NCBI GenBank assembly: GCA_040285825.1
Contig: JAUPSS010000011.1
Location: 1,065,658 to 1,129,657, forward strand
Direction: 5' to 3'
Length of the DNA: 64,000 bases
DNA from: Eukaryota sp. TZLM1-RC
Lineage: Eukaryota > Metamonada: BaSk clade
The position numbers and the translations under genes were made by a program. Under the pieces are notes generated by a model. That model saw nothing but the letters and a program-made list of their open reading frames with translations, ran no database searches and was not told the origin of the DNA. Below are positions 55,409 to 64,000 of the stretch, piece after piece (within the stretch, counting starts at the first letter, position 1; each line of letters begins with the position of its first letter).

Positions 55409-55888
55409 ATGGTTATTAAATCCAAAAAATCCAAAAGTTTGCAATTGAATGTTGAAAACTCAATAAAACGTTTTTGTAAGCGTAAGAGTATCGTTTTTGA
55501 TACGCGTTACTCTTATTTAAAATTAAGAAGAAAATATTTGAGCACTAAAAAACTTCCAACATATCGATCTTTTCTGTTTTTTTGGAAGTATATAATTCAA
55601 AGCACTGTGGCATTTAAATTTATTCTTCAAAATAATACAACTAATTTCTACTGTTACCTCATTCCATCCAAATTGGTAAAAAGGTATCTCTGTTCTGGTG
55701 TTAAAAATCTATGGACACTCAAAAGCGGGGCAACACTTTGGTTAATTAAATTTAAGTCTTTTAAATTGAATATTTCGAAATTTGATCAGAAACAGCTTCT
55801 ATTCGCTTTTTTTATTTATCGCGATGATGTTTTACTTAGTACTAATGGTCTTTTAAACAAGGCTGAAGATCGTAAAAGAGATAAATAA
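55409..55888 (+). CDS. Array-unit ORF (subfamily B, longest form, 159 codons)
   Basis: This reads VENSIKRFCKRKSIVFDTRY, LKLRRKYLS, FWKYIIQSTVAFKFILQNNT, SKLVKRYLCSGVKNLWTLKS and KSFKLNISKFDQKQLLFAFF, then crosses in frame into the LINE C segment (IYRDDVLLSTNGLLNKAEDR) and stops at TAA. It is strongly basic and aromatic-rich. No family was recognised; it may be the 5' part of a LINE ORF. This unit has a local frame change (KKLPTYRSFLFFWKY) relative to its neighbours, which cancels out. Confidence 0.35.
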   Translation: MVIKSKKSKSLQLNVENSIKRFCKRKSIVFDTRYSYLKLRRKYLSTKKLPTYRSFLFFWKYIIQSTVAFKFILQNNTTNFYCYLIPSKLVKRYLCSGVKNLWTLKSGATLWLIKFKSFKLNISKFDQKQLLFAFFIYRDDVLLSTNGLLNKAEDRKRDK

Positions 55889-56654
55889 ACTGGGATATTA
55901 AATGATTTAAATAAGAATCTTTACTCAAAGTTTTCGTTTGTTCTCTTTGCCTTTTCGATTTTTGGCAACATTGGACAGTTCGCCTTGGATTTTATCAATG
56001 ATTTTGGTAATTTGTGTCGTTCAAGTGGTGAGAAGTTTGCAGGGAATTTATGGAAGATTCGCATCATTTTCGCTTTGTACAGAAGCCCAAATAATTTTGT
56101 TTCATATGTGCTTTAGTTTGATTTGATTTGATTCTGCGTAGAAAATCAATATTGTTGTTAAAATCACAGTAACAATTTCTCACAAAAGGAAATTTTTGCG
56201 AATAACATGCAAAATCAAGATCCACAAATACCGAAAATGCCCAATCTTCAGAATCACCCTCACTGATCAAGCACCATGCAGTCAGACCCGGAAAGTGGGA
56301 AAGGAAATGCTGGCTCCCACTTTGGGGTTCCCACTTTGATTTAGTGAGAAAGATTGGTAAAACTGTTCAACAGCGCTATTATGAAATTGGTCTTTCATTA
56401 AACATTTCTAACTGTTTATTGATTGGTAGAGACTCCATGATTGGGTGAGTTGCATGTAGTTTTTATGTACCAGATGTGACCAATTTGTGATCAAACTGTT
56501 TGTGAGATTGTGAGTGAGTAATGTTAGCTATGTGTTGCTTAGTCGTTCCAAACTTATGATTACATTTTCAATTGATTTTGTATATATTTAAATTAATTGA
56601 GTTCATTAATTTTTATAAACATTAAATGGTTATTAAATCCAAAAATCCAAAAGT

Positions 56655-57104
56655 TTGCAATTGAATGTTGAAAACTCAATAAAACGTTTTTGTAAGCGTA
56701 AGAGTATCGTTTTTGATACGCGTTACTCTTATTTAAAATTAAGAAGAAAATATTTGAGCACTAAAAAAACTACCAACATATCGATCTTTTCTGTTTTTTG
56801 GAAGTATATAATTCAAAGCACTGTGGCATTTAAATTTATTCTTCAAAATAATACAACTAATTTCTACTGTTACCTCATTCCATCCAAATTGGTAAAAAGG
56901 TATCTCTGTTCTGGTGTTAAAAATCTATGGACACTCAAAAGCGGGGCAACACTTTGGTTAATTAAATTTAAGTCTTTTAAATTGAATATTTCGAAATTTG
57001 ATCAGAAACAGCTTCTATTCGCTTTTTTTATTTATCGCGATGATGTTTTACTTAGTACTAATGGTCTTTTAAACAAGGCTGAAGATCGTAAAAGAGATAA
57101 ATAA
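56655..57104 (+). CDS. Array-unit ORF (subfamily B, 149 codons)
   Basis: Same ORF as in the preceding unit but with the standard KKTTNISIFSVFWKY segment. Nearly identical to 57872..58321. In subfamily A units a TGA (LRR changed to LR-stop) cuts the ORF so that only the part from about STKKTTNIS remains (for example 47240..47530, 49596..49916, 50778..51068, 51959..52279, 53140..53460). Confidence 0.35.
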   Translation: MQLNVENSIKRFCKRKSIVFDTRYSYLKLRRKYLSTKKTTNISIFSVFWKYIIQSTVAFKFILQNNTTNFYCYLIPSKLVKRYLCSGVKNLWTLKSGATLWLIKFKSFKLNISKFDQKQLLFAFFIYRDDVLLSTNGLLNKAEDRKRDK

Positions 57105-57871
57105 ACTGGGATATTAAATGATTTAAATAAGAATCTTTACTCAAAGTTTTCGTTTGTTCTCTTTGCCTTTTCGATTTTTGGCAACATTGGACAGTTCGCC
57201 TTGGATTTTATCAATGATTTTGGTAATTTGTGTCGTTCAAGTGGTGAGAAGTTTGCAGGGAATTTATGGAAGATTCGCATCATTTTCGCTTTGTACAGAA
57301 GCCCAAATAATTTTGTTTCATATGTGCTTTAGTTTGATTTGATTTGATTCTGCGTAGAAAATCAATATTGTTGTTAAAATCACAGTAACAATTTCTCACA
57401 AAAGGAAATTTTTGCGAATAACATGCAAAATCAAGATCCACAAATACCGAAAATGCCCAATCTTCAGAATCACCCTCACTGATCAAGCACCATGCAGTCA
57501 GACCCGGAAAGTGGGAAAGGAAATGCTGGCTCCCACTTTGGGGTTCCCACTTTGATTTAGTGAGAAAGATTGGTAAAACTGTTCAACAGCGCTATTATGA
57601 AATTGGTCTTTCATTAAACATTTCTAACTGTTTATTGATTGGTAGAGACTCCATGATTGGGTGAGTTGCATGTAGTTTTTATGTACCAGATGTGACCAAT
57701 TTGTGATCAAACTGTTTGTGAGATTGTGAGTGAGTAATGTTAGCTATGTGTTGCTTAGTCGTTCCAAACTTATGATTACATTTTCAATTGATTTTGTATA
57801 TATTTAAAATTAATTGAGTTCATTAATTTTTATAAACATTAAATGGTTATTAAATCCAAAAATCCAAAAGT

Positions 57872-58321
57872 TTGCAATTGAATGTTGAAAACTCAATAAA
57901 ACGTTTTTGTAAGCGTAAGAGTATCGTTTTTGATACGCGTTACTCTTATTTAAAATTAAGAAGAAAATATTTGAGCACTAAAAAAACTACCAACATATCG
58001 ATCTTTTCTGTTTTTTGGAAGTATATAATTCAAAGCACTGTGGCATTTAAATTTATTCTTCAAAATAATACAACTAATTTCTACTGTTACCTCATTCCAT
58101 CCAAATTGGTAAAAAGGTATCTCTGTTCTGGTGTTAAAAATCTATGGACACTCAAAAGCGGGGCAACACTTTGGTTAATTAAATTTAAGTCTTTTAAATT
58201 GAATATTTCGAAATTTGATCAGAAACAGCTTCTATTCGCTTTTTTTATTTATCGCGATGATGTTTTACTTAGTACTAATGGTCTTTTAAACAAGGCTGAA
58301 GATCGTAAAAGAGATAAATAA
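57872..58321 (+). CDS. Array-unit ORF (subfamily B, 149 codons), last full unit
   Basis: Identical in layout to 56655..57104 and almost identical in sequence, which shows recent homogenisation. Whether it is translated is unknown. Confidence 0.35.
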   Translation: MQLNVENSIKRFCKRKSIVFDTRYSYLKLRRKYLSTKKTTNISIFSVFWKYIIQSTVAFKFILQNNTTNFYCYLIPSKLVKRYLCSGVKNLWTLKSGATLWLIKFKSFKLNISKFDQKQLLFAFFIYRDDVLLSTNGLLNKAEDRKRDK

Positions 58322-58904
58322 ACTGGGATATTAAATGATTTAAATAAGAATCTTTACTCAAAGTTTTCGTTTGTTCTCTTTGCCTTTTCGATTTTTGGCA
58401 ACATTGGACAGTTCGCCTTGGATTTTATCAATGATTTTGGTAATTTGTGTCGTTCAAGTGGTGAGAAGTTTGCAGGGAATTTATGGAAGATTCGCATCAT
58501 TTTCGCTTTGTACAGAAGCCCAAATAATTTTGTTTCATATGTGCTTTAGTTTGATTTGATTTGATTCTGCGTAGAAAATCAATATTGTTGTTAAAATCAC
58601 AGTAACAATTTCTCACAAAAGGAAATTTTTGCGAATAACATGCAAAATCAAGATCCACAAATACCGAAAATGCCCAATCTTCAGAATCACCCTCACTGAT
58701 CAAGCACCATGCAGTCAGACCCGGAAAGTGGGAAAGGAAATGCTGGCTCCCACTTTGGGGTTCCCACTTTGATTTAGTGAGAAAGATTGGTAAAACTGTT
58801 CAACAGCGCTATTATGAAATTGGTCTTTCATTAAACATTTCTAACTGTTTATTGATTGGTAGAGACTCCATGATTGGGTGAGTTGCATGTAGTTTTTATG
58901 TAGT

Positions 58905-60480
58905 TATTATTTTATAAAAGTAATTGAGGGAATGCGTTTCATTATCTTTTGATATATTATTTTTGAACACAAATGGTTTTTTAAAAATCTTCATAGATAT
59001 TGAGACTTTGTCTCTAGTAATCAAGAGAGAAAAAAATAATATAATAAAAAATAAATAAATAATAGAAAAAAAAGTTAAATCGATTTTGTCAGGTATTTTG
59101 GAAAAAATCGAAGAGCAACTTTTGGTTATTCAAGATTTAAAAATTGACAAACATTTAGCTTTTTCGGTCCTAAATGTGTGTTTTGGATCAAAAATTAATC
59201 ATCTTCTTCGTTCTTTATCTCCCACAATTTCTCATGATTTTGCACGTCAATTCAATACTTTGAGAACAAATTTCTTAGGATATTTAGTAGAAGTTTGTCC
59301 ATCTAAAATTCCTTATCATGCATTTTTTAGTCCTAAATTTGGTGGAGTTGGTTTTTCAAAAGCAGAGTATTTATGCAAAAGTGCTTTTATTGGTGGTATG
59401 AAAAATTTTCTTTTTGAATGGAAACTTCGTTTTGATCATATTTCTTTAAATGAATCACATCCTTTATTAATTTCTCTTGAAAAAATGGTGCAAGAACTAC
59501 CTGTTGATGTTTGGAATAGGAGTATTCCTTCAAGTTTGCCTGCTGTGCCTTCGAGATCTTTCACCAATCTTCATCTTGCTGTTGTGAAAATACAGAAGTC
59601 TGTTCTAATGGGTTTTGAAGACCTGGATTTTTCTAAACGACTTAGTGTGACTAAGATTAATAATCCCGTCTTTGCTGCCTTTTTATCAGACATTCAGAAC
59701 TGTACTAGTTTAATATCTCAGCAACCAAGGCCATTTGGTCTTCACTTAACAAATGAAGCATGGAAACAAAACATGCGGTTGAGATTAGGGATGTATCCAA
59801 GTGGTCTTTTGGATAAATCTTATTGTATTTGTAACAAAAACCTACTGCCAATTTCCGTCATATTGTGAGCTGTAGAAAATTTCTCCAATATAGGTCAGTT
59901 CTTCATAATGCCATTCGTGATGTGGCATATGAAATGTTTAAGTGTTACAATTTTAGTTGCAAAGTAGAACCTTTGTTGAAGCATTATAGTGATGATAATC
60001 TTTTTAATTCACGTCGAGGTGATTTAATTGCTCCTTTTGTGGATTCCTCTCAAGTTGTTGTTGATTTCACTACAGTTGATCCCTTTGCTTTTGTTTATCG
60101 CGATGATGTTTTACTTAGTACTAATGGTCATTTAAACAAGGCTGAAGATCGTAAGAGAGATAAATATACTGAGATATTAAATGATTTAAATAAGAACCTT
60201 TATTCGAAGTTTTCGTTTGTTCCTTTTGCCTTTTCGATTTTTGGCAACATTGGACAATCCGCCTTGAATTTCATCAATGATTTTGGTAATTTATGTCGTT
60301 CAAGTGGTAAGAATTTTGCAGAGAATTTATGGAAAAATCGTATCATTTTCGCTTTGTACAGAAGTGTTCCCAAGTACTTGAGTTTAATGATGTCTAAACT
60401 TTATAAGGATTCATCAAGAGTTGGCGTGGAGAATTTAGTTTCTTATGTGTTTTAGTTTTTTTATTTGATTCTTCGTAGAA
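58905..60480 (+). mobile_element. LINE family C copy 2 of the duplicated block (one frameshift)
   Basis: Frames 59086..59868 and 59865..60455 are separated by a single missing A in the CNKKP run (59836), giving CNKNLLPIS instead of CNKKPTANFRHIVSC. Otherwise about 455 codons are intact, from the RT-connection region through the endonuclease (SRRGDLIAPFVDSSQVVVDF, KRDKYTEILNDL) to NLVSYVF. This is the best-preserved LINE C C-terminal half in the window. Confidence 0.88.
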
Positions 60481-61109
60481 AATGATAAAATAATAATAAT
60501 AGAAAAAAAGACAGAAAACAAAAAAATTTTTCTTACAAAAAAATAGGAAAAGGACAAATTTTTAATGAATGTATATAATCAAATAAATTCGAGAGAACCA
60601 CAACGCAAGTTAATGGTTCTGGAGATGATTAATCGTATCTTCATCACAATAAACTATTTCATTAACCAAATAATCAAATACATACACATATAAAAATGGC
60701 TTTGGAAAATCAAATAAAAGCAAAATAAATTAAGGGTAATAGATTCATAGTTCACACATTTGAGAGAATGCAAATTTGATGGATTTTGTACAATTCATAG
60801 TATCACATGATTAATTTAGAGGTAACTGAACGGTTTTACAAGCTCAGTACTTCAGAGATGAGCTCAGAGTTGATTTCAAATCATCTTTATGATTCAAGAA
60901 ATATTGTTTGGTTATTGTGATTGATAAACTTATTTTACAATTTTGCATCGTATTATTGTCTTTGTGCATATTATCCTCAAATTATAAAAATTAAATAAAA
61001 AAATAATATAAAAATTAATAAATGATATAAAAGCTAATTATATTCCTCATCCTTCAAATGCTGTTACAGTTGACACTAAAATTTCTGCCGATACTATTTA
61101 CCAAGGATC
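60481..61109. other. AT-rich spacer of the duplicated block, copy 2
   Basis: Counterpart of 42701..43320; no gene seen. Confidence 0.5.
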
Positions 61110-61827
61110 ATGATGTAGATATATTAGTTGTTTCCCTTTCAACCAAAGTTTTCCAGATTTATCAAAGGTCACCCACTCGATTGTTGGCACAATGACTTTC
61201 AACTACTTGTGACTCTTGACATCAAGGTGTTGAAACCTATTTCAAGATACCTTGAAACTTTATTGAAAATTTTACAGTTCTCAACTGTGTGTGTTTGTTA
61301 TGAACAAATCACTCGTTACTGAGTACCGCTCCCTACAATCAAACCAACAGTTCTTCACAGTTTCTCTTGTTGATAACAACATCTACCTTTGGAAAGTTGT
61401 GATCAAGACCTGTTGCTTTGATTCGAGTTCACCACTGTATCAACATCTGTCATCAACTGGTACTCAAGGTGTGCTTCTAGAGCTTAAGTTTATTCAGTCC
61501 TACACATCAGTCACTCGATCCCCGCCCTGGTGTCGTATAATTTCCCCAAAGCTATCTGGTGGAGGCATTTACCAAGGATCTGTTTGCTGGGAAGGATTTT
61601 ATGACACAAACAGAACAGTGGAATACAACATGGAAAACTTACTGGTTGAGTTTGCTCATGTGCTGAGTGTTGAGCAACTTTCGATGGTATGGCAGAATGG
61701 TCAGTGCAAGAAGCCAGGAAAGGAGAACAGTTCATACTTGGTGCTCACACAGACTGGAAACAAACAGCCTTTGTGTAGTGTTAATACAGGAAGTTGGGAT
61801 AAGGTTTTTGTTTCATCAAATATGTAA
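61110..61827 (+). pseudogene. UBE2Q-like E2 pseudogene, copy 2 (active Cys kept)
   Basis: The frame 61291..61827 is continuous over the UBC core: VTEYRSLQSNQQFFTVSLVD, NIYLWKVVIKT, SPPWCRIISPKLSGGG, QGSVCWEGFYDTNRTVEYNM and LLVEFAHVLSVEQLS. The Cys in VCWE is at the position of the E2 active-site Cys. Upstream, 61128..61322 lies in another frame (FQPKFSRFIKGHPLDCW), so the N-terminal half is broken. The true start, if any, was not found. By family it would accept ubiquitin as a thioester. Confidence 0.6.
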
Positions 61828-62345
61828 TTGACTAATAATGCGAGTAGTGAGTCTGCCATTGATGAAATGTCACAAACTCAATTTGTGAAAAGTAACTTTG
61901 AAGGCTTGTCGAATCTACTTATGCTCTAAGACTTTATGTGCAATTTTACATTACACGTCTACAATTTGGTGGTTGAGGTGTATTTAAAATTTCGCCAATA
62001 GTAAAATCAATCGATTATTTTGGAGCTGCAAGGTAGCGTTGGTGACAACTAGAAAGTTGTTTAGATAGATTTGCCAACTTGTTTTTCTTCATGTGGATGA
62101 TCCAAATTTGAAGAGAAATCTTGCTAGATTACACAATATTCAAAACACAGTTTGAAATACAGTGTGAGTCATTAAATGATGACTTGACAACAATAAAAGA
62201 AATATCGTGTAATTGGTCAACACAGTGGTGATCACATGTCCTGGTTGAATCAAATTGTTTAGGCATATTGGAATTTCATTGTTTTCAATAGCCTTGTATG
62301 AATTGTTGCTTTTCGTTTCACATAGTAATATAGAATAACTGATAT
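61828..62345. other. Spacer of the duplicated block, copy 2
   Basis: Counterpart of 44112..44580. No gene recognised. Confidence 0.5.
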
Positions 62346-63260
62346 CTTAATACCGTGTTAATAGGGCTTTCTGATGAAAAGTATATTGAGTATTTAATCA
62401 ACAACAACTTTGTTTTTGCAAACTTTTTGATTGATCTTGAAGACAGTTGCCCAAGTTGCCTAATCTCCCAAATTCCCAACATTTATGGCCTTCTTCTGAA
62501 TGATCACCAATGGACCACTGCAATGAGAATGAGATGTTTTCTATGGCCTTGTTCATTACCAAATGATTTAATTTGTCGCTGCAAGAGTGTTGTTACGTTT
62601 TCCCATATTTTAAACTGTAAGTATTTTATAACTTATCGCTCAATTGTTAATGACTCAGTTCGTGATCAATTATATGCCATGTGCAAAAGTTTCAATATAG
62701 AGGCATTTATTGAGCCACTAGTGCGTAAGCTGTCTTCAGATCAAACTGATGATCTCTTGGGTAAAAGGAGGGCAGATTAAGTAGCTCCAGGGATCGATGG
62801 TGTTCTCAATGTTGTAGATGTTGTCTCAGTTCATGTTTGCAAAAATTCTGCTGCTCTTTTAGTGTTTTCCGCTGATTCGTCGCTGTCTAACGCCGAAGAA
62901 AGAAGATAAAAAATATGAAGAACCTTTGGCACAATTAGGTAGAGTGGAATATGTGAAATATCAGTTTGTGCCGTTTGCAATTTCTCATTTTGGCAATATT
63001 GGACCTTCAGGGTTGCACTTTTTTGAAAATTTTAAAAAGGTGTTACTGAATAGGTCTGGTAAAACAATGAACTCCACTTTCTGGTTAAATAGAATTGTTT
63101 TTTGCTTTTTCAAGTCTATTCCAACAATGATTTCAAAGGCACTTTTAGCTATTGGTGTAGAATATGAACGTCATGCTGTGAGTAGGTTCAGTAATAGTGA
63201 CGCTTGTTTGGAGGATCTTGAATTCTAGATGGGTTTTTTTATCTCAATATATATTCCAGT
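62346..63260 (+). mobile_element. LINE family A 3' fragment (duplicated block, copy 2)
   Basis: The frame 62355..62780 runs from IGLSDEKYIEYLINNNFVFA through CRCKSVVTFSHILNC to KRRAD and a TAA at 62778, the same stop as in copy 1. The C-terminal part 62926..63228 ends CLEDLEF. The 3' UTR then joins LINE C. Confidence 0.85.
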
Positions 63261-64000
63261 TTTAAAAAATCAACAACAAATTATCAAAAGCATTCCTGGC
63301 AATTGTTTGGATCAATTCAGTATATCAATCTAAATGACTTCACATTCCAAATATTGAATGAATTGACTTTGTGTAGTTCGTGAAGAGGGTGATGGGTAAA
63401 TATCTTTATCATGTATGAAAAATTTACTGTTTGAGTGACAACTTCGGTTTGATCAAATTCCTTTGAATGAATCACATCCTTTATTAATTTCTCTTGAAAA
63501 AATGGTGCAAGAACTACCTGTTGATTTTTGGAATAAGAGTTTTCCTTCAAGTTTGCCTGCTGTGCCTTCGAGATCTTTCACCAACCTTCATCTTGCTGTT
63601 GTGAAATTACAGAAGTCTGTTCTTATTGTTTTTGAAGACCTGGATTTTTCTAAACGACTTAGTGTGACTAAGATTAATAATCCCGTCTTTGCTGCCTTTG
63701 TATCAGACATTCAGAACTGTACTAGTTTAATATCTCAGCAACCAAGGCCATTTGGTCTTCACTTAACAAATGAAGCTTGGAAACAAAACATGCTGTTGAG
63801 ATTAGGGATGTATCCAAGTGGTCTTTTGGATAATTCTTATTGCATTTGTAACAAAAAACCTACTGCCAATTTCCGTCATATTGTGAGCTGTAGAAAATTT
63901 CTCCAATATAAGTCAGGTCAGTTCCTCATAATGCAGTTTCTGATGTGGCATATGAGATGTTTAAGTGTTACAATTTTAGTTGCAAAGTAAAACCGTTGTT
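63261..64000 (+). mobile_element. LINE family C fragment at window edge
   Basis: This contains LPVDFWNKSFPSSLPAVPSR and the knuckle CICNKKPTANFRHIVSC, followed by the same GGTCAGTT-type frame-breaking duplication as at 46136 and 27622. It is cut by the window end; in copy 1 this sequence leads into the tandem array. Confidence 0.85.

Larger units (their letters stand above)
46341..58903 (+). repeat. Tandem array of LINE-derived 1.18/1.22-kb units (about 10.6 copies)
   Basis: The marker GGTGAGTTGCATGTAG recurs at 46931, 48111, 49287, 50468 (one mismatch), 51649, 52830, 54012, 55227, 56444, 57660 and 58877. Periods are 1180, 1176, 1181, 1181, 1181, 1182, 1215, 1217, 1216 and 1217. Each unit consists of the LINE C 3' end (from FIYRDDV through the 3' UTR), the flank also seen at 28946, an RT fragment (QQRYYEIGLSLNISKC), a non-coding stretch, and a segment with a conserved ORF ending KQLLFAFF that splices directly back to the next LINE C piece. 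Subfamily A (six periods) has a ~36-nt deletion in the LINE tail; subfamily B (four periods) lacks it. The right end switches at 58904 to a copy of the 41.1-kb block. Confidence 0.95.
58904..64000 (+). repeat. Second copy of the 5.1-kb block (direct duplication of about 41112..46220)
   Basis: Matching landmarks lie at an offset of about 17.77-17.79 kb: GAAAAAATCGAAGAGC, the E2-like region, the A-tail knuckle and the LINE C knuckle. Order and orientation are the same. The copy runs to the window edge at exactly the point where the first copy enters the array (46230). Confidence 0.92.

Noticed and set aside
46341-58903. CRISPR or short-spacer repeat array
   Set aside because: Units are 1.2 kb and identical throughout, with no repeat-spacer pattern; the context is eukaryotic LINE sequence.

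Overview
The window is nuclear DNA of a microbial eukaryote. It is AT-rich, uses the standard stop codons, and has a cytosolic ribosomal protein gene (RPL26/uL24), a FAM221A-like gene and spliced genes whose introns are only 27-32 nt long. A secreted multi-saposin polyprotein, an RCC1-plus-leucine-rich-repeat protein and a Fanzor-like relic would fit a free-living amoeba or amoeboflagellate, for example a heterolobosean. That placement is a weak inference; the sequence alone does not fix the taxon.

Two kinds of DNA alternate. The host-gene islands are: 5.6-7.5 kb (membrane-anchored D-aminoacylase-like amidohydrolase, four exons); 11.8-14.6 kb (Fanzor-like fragment, FAM221A-like gene, RPL26, small ORFs); 15.1-18.8 kb (14-domain saposin polyprotein with five nearly identical tandem units and two single-T frameshifts); 20.2-23.8 kb (small membrane protein, hAT-like MITE, a pseudogene, and a secreted permuted papain-like enzyme interrupted by one in-frame TAG); and 31.8-35.0 kb (RCC1-LRR protein). 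The rest is mostly retrotransposon.

The repeats are dominated by LINEs of the restriction-like-endonuclease type (RT followed by a CCHC knuckle and a PD-(D/E)XK-like domain). At least five families (called A-E here, plus a divergent fragment F) are present as 5'-truncated, frameshifted copies. They are often joined head to tail, with one element's 3' UTR and A-rich tail running straight into the next element. A truncated Ty3/gypsy element, a second degenerate gypsy integrase, MITE-like palindromes and several very AT-rich islands with decayed unknown genes (24.0-25.5, 29.7-31.6, 36.3-40.1 kb) lie among them.

The last 23 kb form one amplified structure. A tandem array at 46.34-58.90 kb has a period of about 1.18 kb (six periods) or 1.216 kb (four periods). 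Each unit fuses the 3' end of LINE C to a second segment that carries a conserved ORF. The array is flanked on both sides by copies of the same 5.1 kb block (41.1-46.2 and 58.9-64.0 kb: LINE C, E2-like pseudogene, LINE A tail, LINE C). The higher-order repeat is therefore about 17.8 kb, and the window probably ends just before a second array.
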